64,000 nt of DNA from an uncultured Desulfuromonas sp. (GCF_963678835.1 NZ_OY787469.1:434001-498000), one strand, 5' to 3'; positions 30,389-38,871 are shown, counted from the first letter of the stretch. Numbers and translations are program-made. The notes: generated by a model not told the origin, from the letters alone.

Positions 30389-31417
30389 TTAAAACGAGTT
30401 GATTCGGCGAATAAATGAGTTCAACAGCCCGTAGCTGCGGCGGTTGAAGTGAATGGCCAGCCGCGGTAAATCCCACAGGTCGGGCTGATCGCGTTCTTTA
30501 TTAAATGCACTGACTGCCTCAATACGGGTATCGGGCAGCAAAATTTCTGAAAATTCACTCTCCAGCGTTTCAATCTGGTGTTGTGTCAGGGCTTTGTTGA
30601 GGCGGATGACCAGCAATTTGCCGACATAGCGGCTGGAGTGATAAACCGTGTAAAACGAGTCAATGACTTCCATCGCCTCTTCAGCACTGCGGGTGATGGT
30701 AAACAGTCCAAAATCCTCACCGGATATCAAGCCCTTAGGCAGCAGAACATCGCGCATAAACTCGAACAGGTCTTCCCAGTAGGTGCCGTTATTATCGTCA
30801 ATCAGCACCAGGGGGATCGGCGGATTCTTGCCGGTCTGAACCAGGGTCAAGGTCTCCATCGCTTCATCCAAAGTGCCGAAACCGCCGGGAAACAGGGCCA
30901 CCGCATCGGCCTCTTTGAGAAATGCCACCTTGCGGTTGAAAAAATATTTGTACATCAGCACCCGGTCACTTTGTTTCATGACCCGGTTGGTATCCTGTTC
31001 AAACGGCAGCTCAATGTTGACGGCAAACGAGTTCTCTTCGCCGGCGCCTTCATTGCCCGCCTGCATGATACCACCGCCACCACCGGTGATCACCATGTAA
31101 TTGTTTTGCGCCAGCAGTTGTGAAAAGCGCACACATTTTTGATAGATGGGCTCTGATGGCAGGGTGCGGGCTGAACCGAAGATGGTGACTTTACGCCGTG
31201 ACCGATAGGGGCTGAACACCTTGTTGGTGTAGCGCATCTCCTTCATGGTGGTACGCATCAGCTTCAGGTCGGCCAGATAATCGCTGGTCTGGCCGGCCTT
31301 GAGGGCACTGAGAATCATTTCACGAATGATGTAGTGATGGTGAACACCAACCTCCTCAAGCAGGTTGTCGATCAGTTCGTCGATGTGACCGTTGGAGCGG
31401 GTAAACGAGATGTCCAT
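30389..31417 (-). CDS. LOG-family protein (phosphoribohydrolase-like)
   Basis: 342 residues. The nucleotide-binding motifs of the family are present: VITGGGGGIMQAGNEGAGE and LFPGGFGTLDEAMETLTLVQ. LOG proteins hydrolyse nucleoside 5'-monophosphates; older annotations call them lysine decarboxylases. This one is longer than plant LOG (about 210 residues), with roughly 80 extra residues N-terminal and 60 C-terminal. Upstream of the UbiD gene on the same strand, 15 bases apart. Confidence 0.83.
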   Translation of the reverse strand: MDISFTRSNGHIDELIDNLLEEVGVHHHYIIREMILSALKAGQTSDYLADLKLMRTTMKEMRYTNKVFSPYRSRRKVTIFGSARTLPSEPIYQKCVRFSQLLAQNNYMVITGGGGGIMQAGNEGAGEENSFAVNIELPFEQDTNRVMKQSDRVLMYKYFFNRKVAFLKEADAVALFPGGFGTLDEAMETLTLVQTGKNPPIPLVLIDDNNGTYWEDLFEFMRDVLLPKGLISGEDFGLFTITRSAEEAMEVIDSFYTVYHSSRYVGKLLVIRLNKALTQHQIETLESEFSEILLPDTRIEAVSAFNKERDQPDLWDLPRLAIHFNRRSYGLLNSFIRRINSF

Positions 31418-31440
31418 AAAAGTATTATTCCAAGATAAAA

Positions 31441-31983
31441 TCAGCGGCGGGCCAGAAACAGGCTTCCGGCCATGCTTTGTGAGCGAATCAGCAGCCCCTG
31501 AAGGCTGGAGCCGAGATAACGTGCATCAAAGGCAACATATAAACTACGCAGTTGTTGTTCAAGGTGGTAAAAGCGGTTCTGCTCGTCTACTGACAGCGCC
31601 TGCTCAACATCGTCACAGATAAACGTGATGCAGTTGTAGGGTCGAACGGCAACATCCAGCGTGCAGCCGTGGTCGCCGAGAAACGGGCAGGTGCGATCAA
31701 AATGGGCGGACGGAAGTTTATCCTCCAAAATCGCAGCGAGCAGGTTGGCCAGAGTCATATGGTTATGGCCCAGCTCACAACAGGATCCCTGACAGTGCGA
31801 GCACGCCTCAGGACCCTGCGCGGATAGAAACAGATCGTGGATCTCGGTCTGCAGAGTGCCGATCAGACTCAGCTGCTGGTCAATCCACTGGCGCTCTTCA
31901 GTGCTCAGCGCCATGATCTCCTTGCGAACATTCAACACAATTCGCTGCCAGCGCTGATGATTTTCTGATGGCGAAGGGGCCAT
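31441..31983 (-). CDS. YkgJ-like cysteine-cluster protein
   Basis: 180 residues. The cysteines CSHCQGSCC, CPFLGDHGC and a later RPYNCITFIC form the zinc/iron-chelating CxxCx(3)CC pattern of the YkgJ family. Function unknown; members are thought to bind Fe-S or zinc. The ATG at 31983 is used because a longer frame would run into the RNase P RNA gene immediately upstream. Confidence 0.78.
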   Translation of the reverse strand: MAPSPSENHQRWQRIVLNVRKEIMALSTEERQWIDQQLSLIGTLQTEIHDLFLSAQGPEACSHCQGSCCELGHNHMTLANLLAAILEDKLPSAHFDRTCPFLGDHGCTLDVAVRPYNCITFICDDVEQALSVDEQNRFYHLEQQLRSLYVAFDARYLGSSLQGLLIRSQSMAGSLFLARR

Positions 31984-32005
31984 TGCAGTCTCTATCCCTG
32001 ATGAT

Positions 32006-32387
32006 AAGTGGTCGAAGAAGGCCGTAAGCCGGGTTCTGTACCCGAATCCGGTTACCCGGAGACGGGAAACGATCATTCCTCTAGGACCGCCGTTGCCGAC
32101 GGCCTCAAGCAGCCAACCCGGAAGCCTCGAGCGAGCCGCTCTCAAACGCTTCCCTATTTGGCCTTGCTCCGGATGGGGTTTACCGAGCCTCTGATGTCAC
32201 CATCAGAGCTGGTGAGCTCTTACCTCACCCTTTCACCCTTACCTGCCGAAGCAGGCGGTCTTCTCTCTGTGGCACTGTCCCTGGGGTCACCCCCGGTTCC
32301 CGTTAGGAACCATCCTGCTCTGCGGAGCCCGGACTTTCCTCCCGTTTCTTGCGAAACCGGCGACCGCTTGTCCTTCTTCGACCAATT
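32006..32387 (-). ncRNA. rnpB: RNase P RNA, bacterial class A
   Basis: On the minus strand the RNA has GGAGGAAAGTCCGGGCTCC near its 5' end, ACAGTGCCACAGAGA, GGGTGAAAGGGTGAGGTAAGAG and AGAGGAATGATC near its 3' end, all universal RNase P elements. The ends pair as P1 (GGTCGAAGAAGG with CCTTCTTCGACC). Length about 382 nt. It is the catalytic RNA that matures tRNA 5' ends. The exact ends are estimated from P1. Confidence 0.97.
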
Positions 32388-32407
32388 CTGATTGTCCTGT
32401 TGAGCGT

Positions 32408-33121
32408 TTATTCGCCTTCAGGCATGACGTAGAGCAGACGGTTGCAATGGGGGCAACTGTCGATTCCCTGCTTTTTCAGCATGTTATTAAAGAACTGTGG
32501 CGGCAGGTGCATGTTGCAGCCCAGGCAGTTGCCACGGCGGGCTTCCACCAGTGCAGAACCGTTGCGGCGCTTGAGGAGCAGTTCGTAGCGCTGGCGGATC
32601 CGGGCGGGAACCTGCTCAATCAGGGCGGCGCGTTTGGTGTCTTCAGAGACCAGAGACTCATCAATTTCCGTCAGCAGGTCGTTGATTTCACTGCAACGGC
32701 TGTTAGAGGTGGATTGGAGGTTGTCGAGTTCTTGCTGTTTCTCGTCACGGTCCTCTTTAATGGTGGCCAGAGCCGCATCGCGATCCTGAAGAATCTCCTG
32801 GAGGTCTTTGGTCTGCTTTTTGGCGACATCAACCTCTTTGAGCATGGCCAGATACTCTTTCTGGGTTTTGATCTCCGGCAGGTGGGCTTCCGATTTTTCG
32901 ATGTTGTCTTGCTCTTTGAGCAGCGACTGGTTGATTTCACTGCGTTCCGCTTCGATGGTGGCGATTTCGCCATCCAGCTGGGCGATGAGTGCCGTGAGCT
33001 TGTCGGTGTTGACGGTCAGCTCTTTTTGTTCTTCGCGGAGTTTTTCCTGCTTTTTCCGTCCGCTGATGATGTGCTGATCGAGTTCCTGCAGATCGATAAG
33101 TAGCTGTACTTCTTCTTTCAC
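32408..33121 (-). CDS. Coiled-coil protein with C4 zinc ribbon (CT398/DUF164 family)
   Basis: 237 residues. A long charged coiled coil (about residues 5-170) ends in a zinc ribbon with CLGCNMHLPPQ and CPHCNRLLY. The function of the family is not established. GTG start with GGAGG upstream. It lies between the Nif3-family gene and rnpB on the same strand, a common neighbourhood in Desulfuromonadales. Confidence 0.88.
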   Translation of the reverse strand: MKEEVQLLIDLQELDQHIISGRKKQEKLREEQKELTVNTDKLTALIAQLDGEIATIEAERSEINQSLLKEQDNIEKSEAHLPEIKTQKEYLAMLKEVDVAKKQTKDLQEILQDRDAALATIKEDRDEKQQELDNLQSTSNSRCSEINDLLTEIDESLVSEDTKRAALIEQVPARIRQRYELLLKRRNGSALVEARRGNCLGCNMHLPPQFFNNMLKKQGIDSCPHCNRLLYVMPEGE

Positions 33122-33160
33122 CCTGTTACCTCCATGGTCTGTAGTGCTTGAAATAGCGGT

Positions 33161-34297
33161 CTATATGTGTGTGAACGGATCACATTCATCCTGTGCAGTG
33201 GTTATGGCCATGTTCCAGCCTTGTGTCCGGCAGTCGTGGTCGAGTCGGCTGGCCAGAGCCGGAGCCATCAGGTGTTCTGTGGCAAAATGGCCGGCATCAA
33301 TGAGGGCCAGCCCCAGAGAGCGGGCGGCCATGGCTTCATGGTATTTGATGTCGCCGGTAATCAGGACATCGGCACCTTGGCGCGCTGCTTCTTGGATCAG
33401 TGAAGCGCCGCTGCCGCCGCAGACGGCGACTTTGTTGACCAGGCGTGACTCCTCCGCGGCCACCATGCGTAGCATGGGGCAACCGAGCTTGTCCTTGCAG
33501 TGGTGTGCCAGTTCCTCCAGCGAGAGGGGCTCTGCGAGACGACCGATGCGTCCCAGGCCGATATCCTGGCGGCGATTTTCCAGCGGGATCAAGTCGTACG
33601 CCACCTCTTCGTAGGGGTGGGCTTTTTCCATGCGCTGGAGGACGGCCGTCAGACGGTGGCGCGGCACAATGGTCTCCAGACGGACTTCTTTGACCTGTTC
33701 ATCCGCGCCGGGTTGACCGATAAACGGCTTAGACTCGCTGCCGGGGCGGAAGGTGCCGGTTCCACTATTGCGAAAGGAACAGTGGTCGTAACCGCCGATA
33801 TGACCGGCTCCGGCTTTGAATAATGCTGTGGCAACCCGGTCGGTGTCGTCCTCAGGCACAAAGACCACCAGCTTGACCAGATCACCACTGCGTGGTGGCA
33901 ATAAAGGGGTTGTCGCGCCAAGGTCGAGGCACTCGGCCAACCAGTCATTGAGACCGTCGGCGGCATGATCAAGATTGGTGTGGACACTGACAATGGCTAG
34001 ATTGTTTTGGATGGCGTCAAAGAGGATTCGGCCGGTTTCGTCGTTTTTTGAAATTTTTTTCAACGGTTTGAAGAGCAGGGGATGGTGGGAAATGAGCAGT
34101 TGGCAGTGGCGGGCAATGGCCTGTTTAACGGTCTGTTCCGTGGGCTCGAGAGCAACCATGACATTGGTGATTTCTTGATTTAAATCACCAACTTGCAGCC
34201 CGACATTGTCCCAGTCTTCGGCCAGACTCTGCGGGTAGTTGCGATTGAGCCAGCCTACCAGATCATGCAGGCGTACACAGGAGGTTTTTGCCATCAT
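33161..34297 (-). CDS. Nif3-like dinuclear metal-centre protein (YbgI/YqfO type)
   Basis: 378 residues. Metal ligands appear in LLISHHPLLFKPL and SVHTNLDHAADGLN near the N-terminus and in DAGHFATEH near the C-terminus. The length shows the PII-like insertion domain of the YqfO type between the two halves. Biochemical role unsettled (GTP cyclohydrolase I type 2 is an old annotation). Tandem ATGs at 34297 and 34294. The tRNA terminator lies immediately upstream. Confidence 0.88.
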   Translation of the reverse strand: MMAKTSCVRLHDLVGWLNRNYPQSLAEDWDNVGLQVGDLNQEITNVMVALEPTEQTVKQAIARHCQLLISHHPLLFKPLKKISKNDETGRILFDAIQNNLAIVSVHTNLDHAADGLNDWLAECLDLGATTPLLPPRSGDLVKLVVFVPEDDTDRVATALFKAGAGHIGGYDHCSFRNSGTGTFRPGSESKPFIGQPGADEQVKEVRLETIVPRHRLTAVLQRMEKAHPYEEVAYDLIPLENRRQDIGLGRIGRLAEPLSLEELAHHCKDKLGCPMLRMVAAEESRLVNKVAVCGGSGASLIQEAARQGADVLITGDIKYHEAMAARSLGLALIDAGHFATEHLMAPALASRLDHDCRTQGWNMAITTAQDECDPFTHI

Positions 34298-34308
34298 TTC
34301 CCCTCGCC

Positions 34309-34346
34309 AAAAAAAGAGAGTGCAACTCGGCTGTCGTTGCACTCTC
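34309..34346 (-). terminator. Terminator of the tRNA gene
   Basis: GAGAGTGCAAC pairs perfectly with GTTGCACTCTC (11 bp, 9-base loop), followed on the minus strand by seven Ts. It ends the tRNA transcript just before the Nif3-like gene. Confidence 0.88.
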
Positions 34347-34416
34347 CTGGATCTTTTACTGTCATAAGTATCTGTCTTCGTGTTCGTTTTCGTACCATGT
34401 ACTTACCTGCAAAAAG

Positions 34417-34493
34417 TGGTGGGCCCACCAGGACTCGAACCTGGGACAAACCGGTTATGAGCCGGTGGCTCTGACCAACTGAGCTATAGGCCC
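34417..34493 (-). tRNA. tRNA with CAU anticodon, probably tRNA-Ile2 (lysidine type)
   Basis: A complete cloverleaf can be folded: acceptor GGGCCTA/TGGGCCC, D arm AGCTCAGTTGGTCAGAGC, anticodon loop CTCATAA on a CCGG-type stem, T arm CCAGGTTCGAGTCCTGG, and an encoded CCA. The anticodon CAU serves Met or, after lysidine modification, Ile (AUA). C4-G69 and C5-G68 in the acceptor stem match determinants reported for TilS, so tRNA-Ile2 is favoured over elongator Met. Identity is inference. Confidence 0.9.
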
Positions 34494-34567
34494 ACGTAAA
34501 AACAGAGCAAAGAGTCTAGTTGATTTTGTTATGCAGTGTCAAACAAAAACAGCGCTGCCAAACTCTT

Positions 34568-35086
34568 TTAACCCGCTGATCTAGATAACGAAAACCTTGT
34601 GACAAGAAAGTCGGTCAGCGCGCTGGCATCTTCCAAGTCAAAAACAGGAACATCCACCTCCAACGGGGCATCACTGGCGACAGCGATCAACGCCGGGTCC
34701 GATTTTTCACCACGACTGATCAGCTCCGTGCTGTAATGGTGACGAAAGACTTCGATTTTCGGCATGGTGCTTTGTTTGAAGCCCTCTGTCAGGACAATAT
34801 CAACATCGCTGAAATAAGTAGTGATGAGATCGCTGATCTCCGGGGCCTGGTGGTGTTGTTTCACCAGAGCCAGTTTACTCGATGAGCTGACCAGCATGGT
34901 GTCGGCACCGGCTTCGGTAAACCGATGGCTGTCTTTGCCGGGGTGATCGATGTCAAAGCGGTGGGCATCATGCTTGATGGCACCGACGCGCAAGTGGCGC
35001 TGTTTCAGTTCGGCGATGATTTTTTCAACCAGGGTGGTTTTCCCGGTTCCGGATTTGGCGATGAATGAAACAGCCGGTATCGTCAT
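34568..35086 (-). CDS. mobB: Molybdopterin-guanine dinucleotide biosynthesis protein MobB
   Basis: 172 residues. P-loop FIAKSGTGKTTLVEKII at the N-terminus, then VGAIKHDAHRFDIDHPGKDS and VLTEGFKQSTMPKIEVFR, all MobB signatures. It is a GTPase that assists dinucleotide cofactor formation. Divergent from modE across a gap with a structured element, which fits joint control of molybdenum/tungsten metabolism. Confidence 0.92.
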   Translation of the reverse strand: MTIPAVSFIAKSGTGKTTLVEKIIAELKQRHLRVGAIKHDAHRFDIDHPGKDSHRFTEAGADTMLVSSSSKLALVKQHHQAPEISDLITTYFSDVDIVLTEGFKQSTMPKIEVFRHHYSTELISRGEKSDPALIAVASDAPLEVDVPVFDLEDASALTDFLVTRFSLSRSAG

Positions 35087-35163
35087 GCAGACTCCAGACG
35101 GTAAAATGTTAAACTTGTTCCATGGTACGTGGATGGCCCGTTCAGCTCAATGTAATTTTTTCT

Positions 35164-35244
35164 CACCTGACGATTCCGCACCGCATGTGCCAGGCTGGAT
35201 CAGGTTGTTCCGCTTCGGAACAGCACCATCACCTGCGTCAGGTG
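35164..35244. ncRNA. Candidate structured RNA between mobB and modE
   Basis: An 81-nt segment closed by a perfect 9-bp helix CACCTGACG (35164-35172) / CGTCAGGTG (35236-35244). Inside are a 6-bp hairpin GTTCCG/CGGAAC (35207-35221) and further pairable arms. It lies 78 bases before the mobB start and 147 before modE. It does not match the Moco-like leaders seen at tupA and aor. Strand and function are unknown. Confidence 0.35.
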
Positions 35245-35390
35245 GACAGGACGGCAGAAATGTTTACGACTACCGGTTTTCAGGGATTTCAAACCGTTAG
35301 CACGGAATTGGCGCAGCTTTCGCAAGCTTGTCTTGGACCGACGCAACAAGCGTGACGCAAGTCGTTGCGGTAATGCGGAAAGGATCAACT

Positions 35391-36182
35391 ATGTCGGCAC
35401 CCCATTCTCTGTCGGGCTCATTGTGGCTCAATAAGGATACCCATAACTACTTGAGCAGCAAACGGATTGCTCTACTTGAACAGATCGAGGCTACCGGTTC
35501 GCTCAGTCGTGCTGCCAAATTGTCCGGCATGAGCTACAAAAGTGCCTGGGATGCTCTGGCGGCCATGAACAACCTGGCGGAACAGCCGCTGACCGAAGCC
35601 TCCACCGGGGGGCGTGATGGCGGCGGCACTCATCTCACTGAAGCCGGCAGCCGTGCGGTGCAACTGTATCGCACCATTGAAAAAGAACATGCCCGCGTCT
35701 TAACGCTGCTCACGGAAAACTTTGATGATTATTCCCACCTCTACAGTTTGCTGCAACGCCTGGCCATGCGCACCAGTGCCCGCAATACCCTACAGGGTCG
35801 GGTGGTGTCTTTGCGCAATGAAGGGTTGTTGACCACGGTGGAGATGATGCTCGATTGCGGTCAGCCGTTGCTGTCGCAAATTACCACTGACAGTGTACAA
35901 GGTCTTGCCCTTGGCGAGCAAAGTCGGGTTTTTGCCATGGTCAAAGCGCCCTGTCTCACCTTTGTTGCCGCAGAGTGTGACCAGGTCGTCAATCCGCTGC
36001 GCGGAACGGTGTTGTCGTCGCGTCAGCAGGGCGATCTGATCGAGATCGAGCTGGACCTTGGCAACCAGATTCAATTAAGTGCTGTGGTGCCGCAGGATGG
36101 CGTGCCCTGTCAGCAATGGCAGCCGGGTACCACCTTGTGTGCCACCATTCCACCCTGCCAGGTGATGATCGGAATCGCCTGA
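35391..36182 (+). CDS. modE: ModE-family molybdate/tungstate-responsive regulator
   Basis: 263 residues. The N-terminal winged helix (LEQIEATGSLSRAAKLSGMS, then KSAWDALAAMNN) matches ModE, and two TOBE/Mop repeats follow (SARNTLQGRVVSLRNEGLLT and NPLRGTVLSSRQQGD). It should sense molybdate or tungstate. The ATG at 35391 has GGAAAGGA upstream. Neighbours mobB (divergent) and, 13 kb away, tupABC and moeA are likely targets. No ModE operator was recognised by eye. Confidence 0.9.
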   Translation: MSAPHSLSGSLWLNKDTHNYLSSKRIALLEQIEATGSLSRAAKLSGMSYKSAWDALAAMNNLAEQPLTEASTGGRDGGGTHLTEAGSRAVQLYRTIEKEHARVLTLLTENFDDYSHLYSLLQRLAMRTSARNTLQGRVVSLRNEGLLTTVEMMLDCGQPLLSQITTDSVQGLALGEQSRVFAMVKAPCLTFVAAECDQVVNPLRGTVLSSRQQGDLIEIELDLGNQIQLSAVVPQDGVPCQQWQPGTTLCATIPPCQVMIGIA

Positions 36183-36230
36183 GATAAACCGTCAACCTCT
36201 CCCTGGTTGCGGCTGCGGGTGTTGCAAAAA

Positions 36231-36305
36231 AACCGGAGGCCCTCCTTCTCCCATACCTGCCGGCCTCCGGTTAAAGGCGCGTCCTTGTGGCGCGCCTTTC
36301 ATTTT
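36231..36305 (+). terminator. Two consecutive hairpins after modE
   Basis: AACCGGAGGC/GCCTCCGGTT with a 22-base loop is followed directly by AAAGGCGCG/CGCGCCTTT and a T-rich tail (CATTTTTCCC). The second is the likely terminator. Confidence 0.75.
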
Positions 36306-36430
36306 TCCCTCCTTTTGCCATAAAGTCACTGGTACCTTAGTCGCCAGCCATTATACTATTGATATGAAGAGATGGCTGGCCGGTGGCAGGCTGCCCGCAT
36401 GAAAATCTGTGATGAGTACAAGGAGGGGCA

Positions 36431-37258
36431 ATGAAACTGACAATATTATGTGAAAATACGGTGGGGCGAGCGATTCCCGCCATTGGCGAACATGGCTTTG
36501 CCTGTTGGATGGAGACCGATGACGGTTGTTTTCTCATCGATACCGGGCAGGGGTTCGGCATTGTTCAAAATGCTCGGGTTCTTGAAAAAGACCTGAGCCG
36601 GATCGATGGCGTGATTCTCAGTCATGGTCACTATGATCATGCCGGCGGTCTTGACGCGGTGTTGCGGATTCGCGGTGAGGTTCCTGTCTACGCCCATCCG
36701 GATATCTTTGAACCGCGCTATTCCAGAACGCCGCACAGTATGCGATTTATCGGCATTCCCCAACGCCGTGAACTGTTGGAAACTCTGGGGGCGCAATTCC
36801 ATGAAACCCCCCAGTTTCAGCAGATTGCTGAGCGGGTCTTTGTCACCGGTGCCATTCCCCGGACCACCGATTTTGAAGTTGGCGATGGCAACCTTGTTCA
36901 GCCGGATGGCCAGGGCGGCTATATGGCAGATCCGTTTGCCGATGATATGGCCGTTGTCGTCGATACCGCCAAAGGATTGGTGGTGATCCTTGGCTGTGCC
37001 CATTCCGGCATCATCAATACCCTTAATTATATTGCCGAAGTGATGCAGCGCGAACATTTTTATGCTGTGGTCGGCGGTACCCATCTCGGTCCGGTCAGCA
37101 GCAAGCAATTTGAATTGACCGTGGCGGCGCTGCAGAAGTTCACTATTGAAAAAATCGGCGTTTCCCATTGCACCGGACAGGCGCGTGCCGCGCAATTGCG
37201 CAACCTGTTTCCAAGCCAGTTTTTCTATGGCTCCGTTGGAGCCGTTCTCGAAGTCTGA
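36431..37258 (+). CDS. MBL-fold metallo-hydrolase (COG1237 type)
   Basis: 275 residues. The metal motif LSHGHYDHAGGLDAVL (HxHxDH) is near residue 63, with further ligands in LGCAHSGIIN and VVGGTHLG. This group includes the archaeal dihydropterin-linked enzyme of methanopterin synthesis, but most bacterial members are uncharacterised. AGGAGG precedes the ATG. The lipoprotein gene follows by 35 bases. Confidence 0.87.
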   Translation: MKLTILCENTVGRAIPAIGEHGFACWMETDDGCFLIDTGQGFGIVQNARVLEKDLSRIDGVILSHGHYDHAGGLDAVLRIRGEVPVYAHPDIFEPRYSRTPHSMRFIGIPQRRELLETLGAQFHETPQFQQIAERVFVTGAIPRTTDFEVGDGNLVQPDGQGGYMADPFADDMAVVVDTAKGLVVILGCAHSGIINTLNYIAEVMQREHFYAVVGGTHLGPVSSKQFELTVAALQKFTIEKIGVSHCTGQARAAQLRNLFPSQFFYGSVGAVLEV

Positions 37259-37293
37259 TCGGTTATACCCGACCAAACAGCAAGGAGGACAGC

Positions 37294-37746
37294 ATGAGAT
37301 TTTTCAGCATAATTTTAATGGTTCTGGTCCTGATAATGGCGGGGTGTGCCCCACGTCAATCCGGCAATGTCTACAGCCGTTCCCAAGCCCAGCAACAGCT
37401 TTCGGTGTATTATGGCACCGTGTTGGTGGTCAACACCGTGACCATTGAAGGCACCCAGACCGGATTGGGCACCATTGCCGGCGGCGTGGTCGGCGGCATT
37501 GCCGGCAATACCGTTGGCGGCGGCCATGGTCGTGCTCTGGCCACAGCGGTTGGCGCCATTGGCGGCGCTCTAGTCGGCTCGGCTGTCGAAGAGGGCACCA
37601 CCCGTCAAAACGGTCTGGAATTGACCGTTGAACTGGACAGCGGCGAAGTGATTGCCGTGGTTCAGGAAGCTGATGACTATTATGCGGTTGGCGACCGGGT
37701 GCGGATCATTCGCGGCCCCGGTGGCGTGACCCGCGTGCGCCAATAA
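37294..37746 (+). CDS. Glycine-zipper outer-membrane lipoprotein (SlyB/Pcp-like)
   Basis: 150 residues. A lipobox LIMAGCAP gives a predicted lipidated Cys near residue 17. A Gly-rich zipper follows (GTIAGGVVGGIAGNTVGGGHG and AVGAIGGALVG). The C-terminus is a small beta domain ending in GPGGVTRVRQ. Such proteins are 17-kDa surface antigen/SlyB relatives that support the envelope. CAAGGAGG precedes the ATG. A hairpin CTCCCGGC/GCCGGGAG follows at 37753-37784. Confidence 0.85.
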   Translation: MRFFSIILMVLVLIMAGCAPRQSGNVYSRSQAQQQLSVYYGTVLVVNTVTIEGTQTGLGTIAGGVVGGIAGNTVGGGHGRALATAVGAIGGALVGSAVEEGTTRQNGLELTVELDSGEVIAVVQEADDYYAVGDRVRIIRGPGGVTRVRQ

Positions 37747-37788
37747 CCACCGCTCCCGGCTCCCCATCGCTGCGGGGGCCGGGAGGTT

Positions 37789-37936
37789 TAACAGGATGCT
37801 GAAAACGTTCCATCCGGGGGCTTTTCAACGGCGTAAGTCGAAAATGCGATTTCCGTTTTACGCACAAAATTAAGCACTTGTTTTTGATTTTTGTCGCCCC
37901 ACCATGGGGTCCACAGGCTGTTCAACCGTCTGTTAG
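37789..37936 (+). repeat. Short inverted-repeat element, copy A
   Basis: About 148 bp from TAACAGGATGCTGAAAA to a right end reading CTGTTCAACCGTCTGTTA. It shares TCCATCCGGGG, CTTTTCAACG and GAAAATGCGATTTCCGT with copies at 38872 and 47123 (the last inverted). No coding capacity, MITE-like. Confidence 0.8.
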
Positions 37937-38002
37937 CTTTCCCGCCAATCGCCATTTCTGAGGCGTCACGTTTCTTCAATCTCAGCTAAAACCTTTCCCA
38001 CG

Positions 38003-38031
38003 TTGACATTTTTATCCATAGGTTTTATATA
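38003..38031 (+). promoter_or_regulatory. Promoter of the selenoprotein operon
   Basis: TTGACA (38003-38008), a 17-base spacer and TATATA (38026-38031), 52 bases before the first ATG. The rest of the gap 37747-38083 is occupied by a hairpin and repeat copy A. Confidence 0.7.
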
Positions 38032-38083
38032 TGATTCTCTGCACAATTAATCGAAATTTTTGATCGTAAGGTTCGGAGGGTCG

Positions 38084-38428
38084 ATGAAACGCGTAGATTG
38101 GATCTATTTTCGCAAGGGTTGAACCTCGTGCACAAAAGCTCAAAAGTTTTTTGAGCACAATCAGGTTGAACTGGGCACCCAGGTGGATGCCCGTAAAGAG
38201 AAAATGGATGAACAGGCTGCCTGGGCATTGCTGAGTGGTGGGCAACGGGTGTTTGCCGCCAAAGGCAAGTCACGCAAAGAATTTGCGGTTACGGATGATA
38301 ACCGTGACCCGATTCTCAAGGCCGCTATGGGGCCGTCAGGCAACCTTCGTGCCCCGACGTTTAAAGTGGGTGACGATTATCTGATCGGTTTCAACGAAGA
38401 GATGTACGAGGCTGTACTCAACGGGTAA
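38084..38428 (+). CDS. ArsC/Spx-like thioredoxin-fold selenoprotein (UGA at codon 13)
   Basis: The ATG at 38084 (GGAGGG upstream) opens MKRVDWIYFRKG, then TGA at 38120-38122, then TSCTKAQKFFEHNQ in the same frame to the stop at 38428: 114 residues if UGA is Sec. This gives a U-x-x-C redox motif exactly where ArsC/Spx-fold proteins have Cys. The C-terminal part (PSGNLRAPTFKVGDDYLIGF) fits that family (cis-Pro region). A hairpin begins 16 bases after the UGA. The Sec reading is inferred from frame continuity, motif and hairpin. The partner gene downstream has the same feature. Confidence 0.88.
38138..38156 (+). promoter_or_regulatory. Candidate bacterial SECIS hairpin, first selenoprotein
   Basis: GCTCAAAA and TTTTGAGC pair perfectly around a GTT loop, starting 15 bases after the UGA, a usual distance for a SelB-binding hairpin. 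Confidence 0.65.
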
Positions 38429-38484
38429 GGCCGTTTTTCAGGACGCTGTTCAGCGTCCAACACATGCAGGAAAGGATCAACTTC

Positions 38485-38787
38485 ATGTTAACCATTACTG
38501 ATGAGGCTCGTAACGAACTCAAGACAATTCTTGAGCAAAACCCCGGAAAGTCCCTGCGGGTGACACTGGCGGGTTTTGGCTGAGGTGGTCCCTCTTTGGG
38601 ATTGACTCTGGACGAGTCAACAGACGAGGATAAGCAACTGACGATCAATGAGATCGATGTGCTTCTTGATCCCCAGGTTAGCCGTTTCAGCAAAGATCAG
38701 GTGATTCATTTTGTTCAGGATGGTTTCAGCATCACCTCAAAAAAAAGTGATGGCTGTGGTGGTAGCTGTGGCGGAAGTTGCGGCTAA
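38485..38787 (+). CDS. HesB/IscA-like selenoprotein (UGA at codon 33)
   Basis: The ATG at 38485 (AAAGGA upstream) starts MLTITDEARNEL; TGA at 38581-38583 interrupts LRVTLAGFG and GGPSLGLTLDES. Read as Sec, the protein has 100 residues and Sec replaces the first conserved Cys of the IscA/HesB fold. The C-terminal cysteines lie in DGCGGSCGGSCG. HesB-like selenoproteins are known from Geobacter and relatives. It lies 56 bases after the ArsC-like selenoprotein, one operon. A terminator follows. Confidence 0.93.
38584..38605 (+). promoter_or_regulatory. Candidate SECIS hairpin, second selenoprotein
   Basis: Directly after UGA, GGTCCC can pair with GGGATT (with G-U pairs) around TCTTT. The stem is short and begins very close to the UGA, so the call is weaker than for the first gene. 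Confidence 0.5.
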
Positions 38788-38810
38788 GCTGTTGATTGAA
38801 TGTGAAAATT

Positions 38811-38845
38811 AAAAAGGGTCGCATCTGTTGATGCGACCCTTTTTT
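38811..38845 (+). terminator. Terminator after the selenoprotein operon
   Basis: A 15-bp perfect stem from AAAAAGGGTCGCATC to GATGCGACCCTTTTT with loop TGTT. Confidence 0.93.
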
Positions 38846-38871
38846 GCGTTTTAGGAAGCCATGTCTTGCTT

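Noticed and set aside
35140..35250. TPP riboswitch
   Set aside because: An ACCTGATC match on the minus strand recalls the TPP core, but the CTGAGA element and the rest of the fold are missing.
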